Below are positions 56,205 through 64,000 of a DNA stretch of 64,000 bases, one piece after another (positions within the stretch are counted from its first letter, which is position 1; every line of letters starts with the position of its first letter). Location: NCBI RefSeq assembly GCF_947495625.1, contig NZ_CANLZW010000009.1, positions 62,001 through 126,000 of the forward strand, in the 5' to 3' direction. Both the position numbers and the translations under genes were made by a program. The notes below the pieces were generated by a model, which did not search any database, was not told the DNA's origin, and was given only the letters and a program-made list of their open reading frames with translations. Origin of the DNA: an uncultured Cocleimonas sp. (GTDB lineage: Bacteria; Pseudomonadota; Gammaproteobacteria; Thiotrichales; Thiotrichaceae).

Positions 56205-57571
56205 TAAGCTGTCTCTCCGTATTCAATTGATAATGCTTCTACTGCTCTTTCCATTCGCATAAAACGCGAGCCCTTTATTAAGATTGTTGTATTGTCTGGA
56301 AAGTCATCTTGAAGATCTGATTTTAAATCTTTCAGCAGATCATCCATCTCATCAAAACTCTTACCGTTTTCGCCAAAGCTATTACAGGCGTTAGCACTGT
56401 AATCTCCTAGACAATACATATACTTTATACCCACAGCTTTTGCTTTTTCGCCGATTTTTTCGTGCACTTTTTCAGGATTTTCTCCAAGCTCACCTAAATC
56501 ACCTAAAACGAAAACAGTGTTTTTTCTTTGCGCGAGCACATCGAGTGCCGCCGCAACAGAGTCTGGATTTGCATTGTATGTATCATCCAGAATCTGCGAG
56601 TTATTAATGCCAGCAACTGGGGCTAAACGCCCCTTAACTGGCAACATGGTTTCCAAACCTTTGACTATCGTCTCTAGTTTGATCCCCAAAGCGGACGTTG
56701 CCGCCGCTGCCGCGAGAGCATTCATTGCATTATGACGACCAAGTAATTTGAGATTAGCCCTAACCTCGGTGTTACTCGCTTTTATCATCAGACCCCCATC
56801 CGATAATAAACGGCCGCTTATTGTTGCTTCATTATTAATGCCAAATGCTAAGACCTCGCGGTCTTTGTTGGAATCCTTCCAATAATCGGCAAATGTATCA
56901 TCTGCATTGATTACGGCGATTCCGTGAGTCCCCAACCCAATAAATATCTCTCCTTTTGCTTGCGCTACTCCCTCGAGATTTATAAATCCCTCAAGATGAG
57001 CGGCACCAGCATTATTCACAACAGCCACGTCAGGTTTTGCAATTGTTGTTAAGAATTCGATTTCACCAAAATGATTCGCACCCATTTCGATAACAGCGAA
57101 ATCGTGTTCTTCACGAAGTCGCAAAATAGTTAATGGCATCCCAATATTGTTATTGAGATTACCTATCGTTGCTAACACCTTGCCTTGTTGCGACAAAATA
57201 GCAGCAATCATTTCTTTTAAGGTGGTTTTACCATTACTGCCTGTTAGTGCGATAACTGGCTTAGTAAATTGCTGGCGCCATGCAGCGGCTAAATCTGCCA
57301 ATGCTTGTAATGTATCTTCAACAACGATTTGCGGAAGATCACAATCAATCTTCTTACTAACTAATGCAGCACCTGCAATTCCTGTTAAATCAGCCACGAA
57401 ATCATGCGCATCAAAACGCTCGCCTTTGAGGGCAATGAATAATTGATCACTTTTAACCAGACGTGAATCAGTCGCAACCGAATCAATCATCAAATCATCA
57501 CCATGGAGTTCACCCCCCACCTTTTGAGCGATTTCTGACAGACTTAGGAAGTTATTAACTGTTTGATTCAT
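56204..57571 (-). CDS. murF: UDP-MurNAc-tripeptide D-Ala-D-Ala ligase
   Basis: The product has 455 aa. P-loop [18 protein letters not shown] (about 106-123), [25 protein letters not shown] and [16 protein letters not shown] are the MurF signatures. It finishes the pentapeptide precursor using the product of Ddl. A CACCCCCC motif copy lies in the first codons after the start (57511-57525), where it encodes the conserved KVGGE. Confidence 0.98.
   Translation of the reverse strand: MNQTVNNFLSLSEIAQKVGGELHGDDLMIDSVATDSRLVKSDQLFIALKGERFDAHDFVADLTGIAGAALVSKKIDCDLPQIVVEDTLQALADLAAAWRQQFTKPVIALTGSNGKTTLKEMIAAILSQQGKVLATIGNLNNNIGMPLTILRLREEHDFAVIEMGANHFGEIEFLTTIAKPDVAVVNNAGAAHLEGFINLEGVAQAKGEIFIGLGTHGIAVINADDTFADYWKDSNKDREVLAFGINNEATISGRLLSDGGLMIKASNTEVRANLKLLGRHNAMNALAAAAATSALGIKLETIVKGLETMLPVKGRLAPVAGINNSQILDDTYNANPDSVAAALDVLAQRKNTVFVLGDLGELGENPEKVHEKIGEKAKAVGIKYMYCLGDYSANACNSFGENGKSFDEMDDLLKDLKSDLQDDFPDNTTILIKGSRFMRMERAVEALSIEYGETA
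57511..57525 (+). repeat. Dispersed CACCCCCC motif copy inside murF
   Basis: CACCCCCCACCTTTT, identical to the 11590 and 31643 copies, in the murF coding region. Confidence 0.6.
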
Positions 57572-59043
57572 TAAGCCGCTAGCTCCAGTAACACTTTATT
57601 AGCATGTTCACGATCACTAAACGGAATGCTACCAGTAGCAAGAATTTGTACTTTTTCGTGTCCTTTACCTGCGATAAGAACTGTATCCCCACGCTTCGCC
57701 TGAGTTAACGCTTTACTAATTGCACTAGCACGATCATGTTCGATAACAGCAGCTGAAGGGTTGATAAATCCTGCAACAATATCTTTCATGATTAATTCAG
57801 GGTTTTCAGTACGTGGATTGTCATCAGTCACAATAACCACGTCTGCATTTGCTTCGGCGATTTGAGCCATCATCGGACGCTTACCTGAGTCACGATCACC
57901 ACCACAGCCAAACACACAAATCAGATTATTTTCGGTATGTTCGCGTAATGCCTTTAGAACAGTTTCTAATGCATTTGGCGTATGCGCGTAATCAACAACG
58001 GCTAACACATCTGAATCAGCTACTTTTTCCATACGGCCTGCAACAGTTTCAACTTTATTCAGACTTGCTAGAGCTGACTCAAGTGAATCACCTAAAGCTA
58101 ACATTGCGCACAAAGCTGCCAATAAATTACTCAAGTTAAAACGCCCAAGTACAGATGCATTTAACTTAGCCTGCTTACCTGCAAAGTGAATATCAGCCGA
58201 AATGCCTCTATGTGTAAATTTCGCATTAACTGCCACTAAAGAGCCTTCTGGATAATCAGCTAATTGACCAATACCATAAGCAATGACACCCCCCGACTTT
58301 AAAGCCATTTTTCTACCGAACTCATCATCAAGGTTTACAACTATTGCTTTTAATCCAGCCCAGTCAAATAACTTCTCTTTGGCTTCTGCGTAGGCTTCAA
58401 GGGTTTTATGATAATCAAGATGATCACGACTTAGATTCGTCAGCACAGCCACATCAAATGCAACACCAGCCACTCGACCTTGATCCAAGGCATGAGAAGA
58501 AACTTCCATTGCTACTGTTTTAATATTCTTGTCTTTCAATTCAGCCAAACTTCTATGCACACTAATTACATCTGGTGTTGTGTGAGTCGCTGTTTGCAAA
58601 TCAGAAAGTGAACCGATACCTAAGGTTCCAATCACCGCACTATCTTTCATCGCCTGTGCGATAAAGTGACTAACACTGGTTTTCCCATCAGTACCCGTAA
58701 TGCCAACCATATTTAATGACTGGGTAGGAGAACCAAAAAAACGATTGGATATTTGACCAAGATGCTCTCGCAAATCAGCAATTTCAAATTGAGGAATATC
58801 CAGGTCAATAGATTGAGTTAGACCATCCGCTTCCCAGACTACTGCTACTGCACCTTGTTTTGCTACTGCATCAGCATAATCAAGACCATGTTGTTGCGTA
58901 CCCTTAAGAGCGACAAATAATGTACCTGTTTTGGCTTCACGACTATCTAAGGTTATCGATGTAATATCACAATCCATCTCTGGAGATACTTGAGCAATAC
59001 CTTCCAATAGAACAGATAGCTTTATTGAGAAAAGTTTAATCAC
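57571..59043 (-). CDS. murE: UDP-MurNAc-tripeptide synthetase (meso-DAP adding)
   Basis: The product has 490 aa. P-loop MVGITGTDGKTSVSHF (about 111-126), TTPDVISVHRSLAELK, and VVDYAHTPNALETVL are typical. The DNPR motif in VTDDNPRTENPELIM selects meso-diaminopimelate, so the wall has the Gram-negative peptide. A CACCCCCC motif copy is inside the gene (58287-58301). It overlaps ftsI by 4 bp and murF by one base. Confidence 0.98.
   Translation of the reverse strand: MIKLFSIKLSVLLEGIAQVSPEMDCDITSITLDSREAKTGTLFVALKGTQQHGLDYADAVAKQGAVAVVWEADGLTQSIDLDIPQFEIADLREHLGQISNRFFGSPTQSLNMVGITGTDGKTSVSHFIAQAMKDSAVIGTLGIGSLSDLQTATHTTPDVISVHRSLAELKDKNIKTVAMEVSSHALDQGRVAGVAFDVAVLTNLSRDHLDYHKTLEAYAEAKEKLFDWAGLKAIVVNLDDEFGRKMALKSGGVIAYGIGQLADYPEGSLVAVNAKFTHRGISADIHFAGKQAKLNASVLGRFNLSNLLAALCAMLALGDSLESALASLNKVETVAGRMEKVADSDVLAVVDYAHTPNALETVLKALREHTENNLICVFGCGGDRDSGKRPMMAQIAEANADVVIVTDDNPRTENPELIMKDIVAGFINPSAAVIEHDRASAISKALTQAKRGDTVLIAGKGHEKVQILATGSIPFSDREHANKVLLELAA
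58287..58301 (+). repeat. Dispersed CACCCCCC motif copy inside murE
   Basis: CACCCCCCGACTTTA in the murE coding region, encoding SGGV. Confidence 0.6.
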
Positions 59044-60950
59044 GCCTCTCCTTCCTTTTCATCAGAACCAGTATGCCGCGGAGAGTCAAACGTAACCGGT
59101 ATTGATGATTTTGAAGGAGAGTGTGGTTTTGCCTGTTTTAACTGTGGTAAATCGTCTGGAGCGATATCCATAATGCGTAAAGCATTCGTCATAATCTTAG
59201 CGAACAATGGTGCCGCTAAACGACCGCCACTAGCTTTCTCAACTTTTGGTTCATCTATCATGACCGCAACAACCAAACGAGGGTTAGTCGCTGGAGCCAG
59301 ACCAATAAAACTTACGATCAAATGATCTTTACTGTATCGGCCATTTTTTAATTTGTAAGCTGTGCCAGTTTTACCTGCAACGTTGTAACCATCTACAGCA
59401 GCATTCTTACCCGTTGCATCGTCTTGCACTACAGCAGTCATCATTTTCAATACTGCGTTAGCATTTATTTTAGACATCACCTGCTGACCAAGCGGCTGGC
59501 TATCTCTTTTATAAATACTCACTGGATTTAAAATACCGCCAGTGGCAAATACAGTATAAGCATGAGCTAACTGCAATAAACTTGCTGACACACCATAACC
59601 GTAACCATGAGAAGCCCTATCTACAAGCCCCCACTTATCGTAATACGCTAACTGCCCTTCTGTTTCACTAAAGAAACCGGCATCGGGCTTACGTCCAAAT
59701 CCAACGCGATTCAAGAATTTCCAATGCTCACCAGGTTTCATTAACAGCGCTACTTTACTTGCGCCAACATTACTAGACTTCGCAAGTATTTTAGAGAGCG
59801 TAATAGAACCGTAATTCCTAGGATCTTTTATTGTAACCTTGCCAACTTTGAAATTACCGGGAGATGTTTCAATAGACACATCTTCACCAATTGCACGAGC
59901 CTCTAAAGCTGCAGCAATAGTTATAGGCTTTAAGGTTGACCCAGGCTCAAAAGCATCTACAACCGCACGGTTGCGATATTGATAAGGTTTTAGTGACTTA
60001 CGATCATTAGGATTAAAACCAGGCATATTAGCCATTGCTAAAACCTCGCCAGTAACTGTATCTAAAACAACAACTGAGCCTGACTTAGCGTTTAGTTTAT
60101 ACACTTCGCCTTTTAATAATTTATAAGCTGCATACTGAATACGGTGATCTAGACTTAATTGAACCGTTTCGCCCGGAACCATCGTTTCGATTTCTTCAAT
60201 ACTTTCGACTAAACGACCACGACCGTCTCGAATAACTCGATTCCTTCCGGAATGCCCTGCTAAACGCTCATTCATTGAACGCTCAACACCTTCAATCCCT
60301 TGATCATCGATATTTGTAAAACCAACCACATGAGAAGTTGTTTCAGCCATTGGATAGAAACGACGATATTCTCTTTTAACGTTTACCGCCGGAATTTGTA
60401 GATCAGCAATTTCTTGTGCTCTCTCAGGCTCAACATGACGACCCAAATAATGAAAACGCTTACCAGACATCGAATCCAGTTTAGTTTTTAATGTATCTTC
60501 AGGCATTTCCAATAAGAGCTCAACCGCCTTTAGTTTCGCACTTAGAATTTCAAGATCTTCTTTTGCTAACAGACCACTTTCATTATCTTCTAATGAGATT
60601 TTCTTTAACTCACGTTTTGCATCTGCAAGTTTACGAGGATCTATTGAAATCGAAGAAACAGGAGAACTAACAGCCAATGCCTCACCGTTTCTATCAACAA
60701 TCATTCCCCTATAAGGAGGAACTGTTAATGTTCTGAGCTGACGCTTACCGGCTTGCTTCTTTAACCAACTTTGCTGAAACACATCTAGGTATGCTGCACG
60801 CGCCAATAGCACACTAATACCCGCCAGCAATAAAAGCATAAGTATTAAGCGTCGACCACGATACACCGGCGACACAATTGCTGAATTTTTTCTAACAGAT
60901 GCGCGGCTATTCACGTTGCGACCACTAGTGCTTTTACGCTTATCAATCAC
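59040..60950 (-). CDS. ftsI: Septal transpeptidase FtsI (PBP3)
   Basis: The product has 636 aa, somewhat longer than average. A basic N-terminus and one membrane helix (LILMLLLLAGISVLLARAAY) lead to the PBP dimer domain and the transpeptidase domain. Active motifs: FEPGSTLKPITI with the catalytic Ser (about 323), KSSNVGASK (SxN), and VAGKTGTAYKLKNG (KTG). An extra ~40-aa charged tail (QAKPHSPSKSSIPV) follows. It crosslinks septal peptidoglycan. It overlaps ftsL by 8 bp. Confidence 0.98.
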   Translation of the reverse strand: MIDKRKSTSGRNVNSRASVRKNSAIVSPVYRGRRLILMLLLLAGISVLLARAAYLDVFQQSWLKKQAGKRQLRTLTVPPYRGMIVDRNGEALAVSSPVSSISIDPRKLADAKRELKKISLEDNESGLLAKEDLEILSAKLKAVELLLEMPEDTLKTKLDSMSGKRFHYLGRHVEPERAQEIADLQIPAVNVKREYRRFYPMAETTSHVVGFTNIDDQGIEGVERSMNERLAGHSGRNRVIRDGRGRLVESIEEIETMVPGETVQLSLDHRIQYAAYKLLKGEVYKLNAKSGSVVVLDTVTGEVLAMANMPGFNPNDRKSLKPYQYRNRAVVDAFEPGSTLKPITIAAALEARAIGEDVSIETSPGNFKVGKVTIKDPRNYGSITLSKILAKSSNVGASKVALLMKPGEHWKFLNRVGFGRKPDAGFFSETEGQLAYYDKWGLVDRASHGYGYGVSASLLQLAHAYTVFATGGILNPVSIYKRDSQPLGQQVMSKINANAVLKMMTAVVQDDATGKNAAVDGYNVAGKTGTAYKLKNGRYSKDHLIVSFIGLAPATNPRLVVAVMIDEPKVEKASGGRLAAPLFAKIMTNALRIMDIAPDDLPQLKQAKPHSPSKSSIPVTFDSPRHTGSDEKEGEA

Positions 60951-61356
60951 TCAAACTTACCTTAGATAATTTTTTGTGATCAACCATAGCTTTACTAGAA
61001 ACCACTTCATCTATTACCGCTTGAGGCTCTCTAACTATTCGAATTTCGGAAGCTTTAGGGATTTTCATTTCCAGATCCCAACGTGCATATTGCTCAACGC
61101 GAACCTGATTTAATGCTGTACCCTGCTCTAATTTCAAGCGACTCCACTGAGCAGCCAACTTATCTCTTTCTTTTTCCAGGGTTTGTAATTTCATATAAGC
61201 CGTTCTCGACTCATGACGCTGAACCACGGTCTTAATAGCCACAAAGACAATTGACACGAATAAGACAGCCAACAACGGCAACTGCCAATTAGTCACAGAA
61301 TCTACAGTCACTTGTTTGTTTGCAGCATTTACTTCAACGGGGTCTTGAATACTCAT
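60943..61356 (-). CDS. ftsL: Cell division protein FtsL
   Basis: The product has 137 aa. One membrane helix (LPLLAVLFVSIVFVAIKTV, about 27-45) is followed by a coiled coil (YMKLQTLEKERDKLAAQWSR, about 54-90) with the VRVEQYARWDLEMKIP segment conserved in FtsL. It links FtsQ/FtsB to FtsW/FtsI. It overlaps rsmH by 4 bp. Sequence conservation is low, but position and layout are decisive. Confidence 0.94.
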   Translation of the reverse strand: MSIQDPVEVNAANKQVTVDSVTNWQLPLLAVLFVSIVFVAIKTVVQRHESRTAYMKLQTLEKERDKLAAQWSRLKLEQGTALNQVRVEQYARWDLEMKIPKASEIRIVREPQAVIDEVVSSKAMVDHKKLSKVSLSD

Positions 61357-62297
61357 TGTTTCTCTCCGATCCTCATGATGGCACTTCGCGAACGAACATT
61401 AACCTGAACTTCGGACTTTGAGGGCTTGATGGCCCTACCAATTGACTTCATTAATGGAACAGACATTTCAGCCTCCATTATCGGCAAACCACGCGGGAGC
61501 TGAGGAGCACTAGAGTGCAACTTCAAGAATCGTTTTACGATTCGATCCTCCAGAGAGTGAAAACTAATCACCACTAATCTTCCTTTGGTAGCCAAAAACT
61601 CTTTCGAGTTATCAAGGCAATCAATCAAATCCTCAAGCTCGCGGTTTATAAAAATCCGAATAGCCTGAAAACTACGGGTTGCCGGGTGTTTTCCCGGTTC
61701 TTTTCTCTGTATTTTTTTGGGGATAGAAGATGCAACGATCTCAGCCAACTGTAAAGTTGTACTGATAGGGGTAGCTGCTCTTTTCTCCACTATATTTCTC
61801 GCAATGCGTCGCGAGAGTCTTTCATCGCCATACTGATAGAGGACATTGGCAATCTCTTCTTCTGGGGCTTTGCCAAGCCACTCGGCAGCGCTAATCCCCA
61901 CATCGGGATTCATTCGCATATCGAGTTCGCCATCACGCATAAAACTAAAACCACGCGACGCGTCATCTAACTGAGGTGATGAAACACCTAAGTCCAGCAA
62001 CAGCCCATCCATTTCTTGAAGCCCTATTTCTGCCAGAGCATCAGGAAAATCTTTGAAAGACCCCTGCCAAACAAAAACCCGCTTATCATCTTTATAAACT
62101 CCCTTCGCGTGAGCGATGGCAAGCGGATCTTTATCTATCAACAACATTCGTCCGTTCGGACCAAGCTGTTCAATTACCTTTGCCGAGTGACCTCCCCGAC
62201 CGAAAGTGGCGTCTATATAAACACCATCTTTTTTAATATTTAACGCTTCTACTGCCTCTTCTAACAGTACCGTTTCGTGTTTGAATTTATCTGACAT
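61353..62297 (-). CDS. rsmH: 16S rRNA m4C1402 methyltransferase
   Basis: The product has 314 aa. Signature segments: HETVLLEEAVEALNIKKDG, YIDATFGRGGHSAKVIEQL (SAM motif I), LLLDLGVSSPQLDDASRGFS and VVISFHSLEDRIVKRFL. RsmH methylates C1402 of 16S rRNA near the P site. It lies 13 bp after mraZ and overlaps ftsL. Confidence 0.98.
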   Translation of the reverse strand: MSDKFKHETVLLEEAVEALNIKKDGVYIDATFGRGGHSAKVIEQLGPNGRMLLIDKDPLAIAHAKGVYKDDKRVFVWQGSFKDFPDALAEIGLQEMDGLLLDLGVSSPQLDDASRGFSFMRDGELDMRMNPDVGISAAEWLGKAPEEEIANVLYQYGDERLSRRIARNIVEKRAATPISTTLQLAEIVASSIPKKIQRKEPGKHPATRSFQAIRIFINRELEDLIDCLDNSKEFLATKGRLVVISFHSLEDRIVKRFLKLHSSAPQLPRGLPIMEAEMSVPLMKSIGRAIKPSKSEVQVNVRSRSAIMRIGEKQ

Positions 62298-62310
62298 GGG
62301 CTTCCCATCA

Positions 62311-62766
62311 CTAGATTGATAACCCTTTCAGGGATTCGTCATTCTGAATATTTACTGGAGCAGACACTCTCATACTTTCACAGCCCTGCTTCCATGCATC
62401 TTCATCCCACAATTCAAACTTGTCGCCTTGACCTATCATAATCAACTTCTTTTCCATGCCCGCATACTCCCTTAAAGGTGACGCCAACATTATTCTGCCT
62501 TGCCCATCCATCTCAACATCCGATGCATGACCAATCACTAAACGTTTAATTTCTCGAGCAGCTTCAGAGAGATTCGGCAAACTTAATATATTTTGCTCTG
62601 TCTCAACCCATTTCGACATCGGATACAAAACCAGGCAACGAACACCATAATCCACTGTCAAAATCATCTGCCCTTTAAAGTCAGAAGTAATCTCATCACG
62701 ATACTTAGTCGGTATTGCTAACCTACCTTTCGCATCTAGATTCAAATTTGAGATACCTCTAAACAC
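62311..62766 (-). CDS. mraZ: Transcriptional regulator MraZ
   Basis: The product has 151 aa with two SpoVT/AbrB-like halves: GISNLNLDAKGRLAIPTKYR and SDVEMDGQGRIMLASPLREY. MraZ forms rings and binds repeated boxes in front of its own gene to control the division cluster. Several GTGG-type boxes with 10-bp spacing lie upstream (62817-62875). It is the first gene of the cluster. Confidence 0.98.
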   Translation of the reverse strand: MFRGISNLNLDAKGRLAIPTKYRDEITSDFKGQMILTVDYGVRCLVLYPMSKWVETEQNILSLPNLSEAAREIKRLVIGHASDVEMDGQGRIMLASPLREYAGMEKKLIMIGQGDKFELWDEDAWKQGCESMRVSAPVNIQNDESLKGLSI

Positions 62767-62816
62767 TTTCTTATTTAGTTCCTTATTAGAAGTTCAAACC
62801 ATGATTAAGTCACATT

Positions 62817-62875
62817 AACCACTTTTTACCACAAATATACACTTATTTTCCCATATTACCACTTATTAACCACAA
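62817..62875 (-). promoter_or_regulatory. Candidate MraZ-binding boxes
   Basis: On the minus strand GTGG or TGGG occurs at 62870-62873, 62859-62862, 62850-62853, 62829-62832 and 62819-62822, mostly 10 bp apart. The MraZ operator is known as TGGG-type repeats with a 10-bp period. The boxes stand 50-110 bp before the mraZ start. No classical -10 could be chosen with certainty. Confidence 0.6.
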
Positions 62876-63120
62876 CACAAGTACTCTTTTTAGTTAAAAA
62901 CCTCTTTAAAAGACAAGCAGTTAGAGGCGCCGATGAGAATTCGACACAAGATAGGCTGGTTTAATATTTTTAATTAGGTAGATACAAACAAAATTCTAGA
63001 TATTACTTTAAGCTTGTATCTTTTTTGTTCGCTATATAGGTATATAGGCGATAGTTATGAGGTGTTTTATCGGGATACCTAGATTCTTAAATATCCAAAA
63101 TTGCTTGAAATGAACTTTGA

Positions 63121-63837
63121 CTACAAAGCCTTACTTTTTATTATAAAATCCAAACACTTTTTATCTTCTGTAACGTCTGTATTCGCACTGTCATTCGCGC
63201 TAGCGCTCTCTTCAAAAATGACGTTATCCGCACTTATTAGAAGATTCCCCCCATTTCTTAAATAACATTCAAGATGATTAAACTCCTGCTGCGACATACC
63301 AGGCTCAACAATTAAAAAAGGACAATAAGCAGGATTACATAACAATAAGTTGCCATCAATTTTCTGATGTCTTAAGCCTATTGGGCTGAGCGCTTCGGAC
63401 AGACCGAAGTCATTATTACCCTCTATTTCACCTGTCATCTCAGGTAGACAAGCCACAGAATTACCGCCAGCTCCGACATTTAAATTTGAAAAAGCCCCCC
63501 AGAGTAATTCCAAACGCGAACGATACGACCAGCCTTTACTCAGCATGGCAGATATTCTTTCAGGGAGAATTGCAATAATACTGGAGCCTACAGAACCATA
63601 AACCACCATATCCAGGTACGGTTCTTTAGGGTGTATGACTTTGGGAGAAGTAGAACAATCTAAAGCAGATTTAGTCGGAGCAACTTCCGAATAAAGAAAT
63701 GTTAAGTTAGACAGCCTTCGCTTTATCCCTATATTTTGATAAAGGATTGTCTGCTGATCATAGTCAGGACCAAGCAACGTTTCCGTTAAATTTAACAGCA
63801 AGGTTTCATCCGGGTCCAACGCGTAGTTAGCGAGCAT
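63121..63837 (-). CDS. Hypothetical protein, 238 aa
   Basis: ATG 63837 was chosen since AAGGAG lies six bases upstream; the frame is open to 63876. The product is soluble with no signal peptide. It has segments such as NYALDPDETLLLNLTETLLG, YLDMVVYGSVGSSIIAILPE and LLWGAFSNLNVGAGGNSVAC. Near the C-terminus LRNGGNLLISADNV resembles a Rossmann-like strand, but no family is recognised. It is upstream of mraZ on the same strand, separated by 354 bp. Function unknown. Confidence 0.65.
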   Translation of the reverse strand: MLANYALDPDETLLLNLTETLLGPDYDQQTILYQNIGIKRRLSNLTFLYSEVAPTKSALDCSTSPKVIHPKEPYLDMVVYGSVGSSIIAILPERISAMLSKGWSYRSRLELLWGAFSNLNVGAGGNSVACLPEMTGEIEGNNDFGLSEALSPIGLRHQKIDGNLLLCNPAYCPFLIVEPGMSQQEFNHLECYLRNGGNLLISADNVIFEESASANDSANTDVTEDKKCLDFIIKSKAL

Positions 63838-64000
63838 AACCATCTCCTTACAATGAGTAACATCGACTTGATGCATAACTCACTATAAGCATTAACCATG
63901 CCAAACAATGACGAACGGTAATTCTTATTAAATTACAAAGACTTAGTTAAATCACAGATAAATTTAACTACATTTCAAAGAAACTAATTGCAAACAATCA

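Overview
The window looks like a low-GC gammaproteobacterial chromosome carrying a large acquired island. The evidence for the group is the mraZ-to-ftsZ cell-wall cluster in classical order, a sigma-54 type IV pilin, and LpxH for lipid A. I cannot name the genus from sequence alone.

Positions 1 to about 37,430 read as an integrative element or genomic island next to the 3' end of a tRNA-Lys gene (37,433-37,508, minus strand). A tyrosine integrase (36,342-37,283) sits beside the tRNA and a MobH/TraI_2 relaxase (34,437-36,203) just inside it. Further left is an ICE-type block of DUF2958, DUF3275 and RadC genes (16.0-18.2 kb), in which each gene is preceded by a strong stem-loop. At the far left are a serine resolvase with a res-like site and a truncated DUF5131 (Gp37/Gp68) gene.

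The island cargo is metal handling. Copper genes fill 2.3-15.5 kb: a Met/His-tailed cytochrome c, CopA-type multicopper oxidase, CopB, a DUF411 protein, a second CueO-like oxidase, another cytochrome c, a two-component system, DUF302 and SHOCT proteins, a MerR regulator and a CPC-type Cu ATPase. At 18.3-20.2 kb are SCO and PCuAC copper chaperones. At 20.3-27.5 kb are a Wza-like export lipoprotein, a methyltransferase with DUF3703, a DsbB/DsbA pair, two HupE/UreJ-like proteins, a DUF1007 protein and an Lnt homologue. At 27.8-31.6 kb are an SPC-type P1B ATPase and a CDF-type transporter divergent from its own MerR regulator. A DUF4116 repeat protein and a DUF1287 protein follow. Several broken genes (16.1, 18.1, 18.2 and 32.8 kb) mark decay and rearrangement.

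From 37.4 kb onward the content is core chromosome: tRNA-Lys, a YeeE/YedE sulfur transporter, a sigma-54-driven type IV pilin with two TfpX/TfpZ accessory proteins, lpxH, a cyclophilin, cysS, and the whole division and peptidoglycan cluster ftsZ-ftsA-ftsQ-ddl-murC-murG-ftsW-murD-mraY-murF-murE-ftsI-ftsL-rsmH-mraZ, read on the minus strand from mraZ to ftsZ. An unrecognised gene closes the window.

The most unusual signal that genes do not explain is a dispersed motif of the form CACCCCCC, one or two variable bases, then CTTTT. It occurs about ten times, inside genes and just downstream of genes. Nine of ten copies lie in the same orientation, and one head-to-head pair forms the cysS/ftsZ terminator. 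It could be a DNA uptake, Chi-like or KOPS-like sequence.
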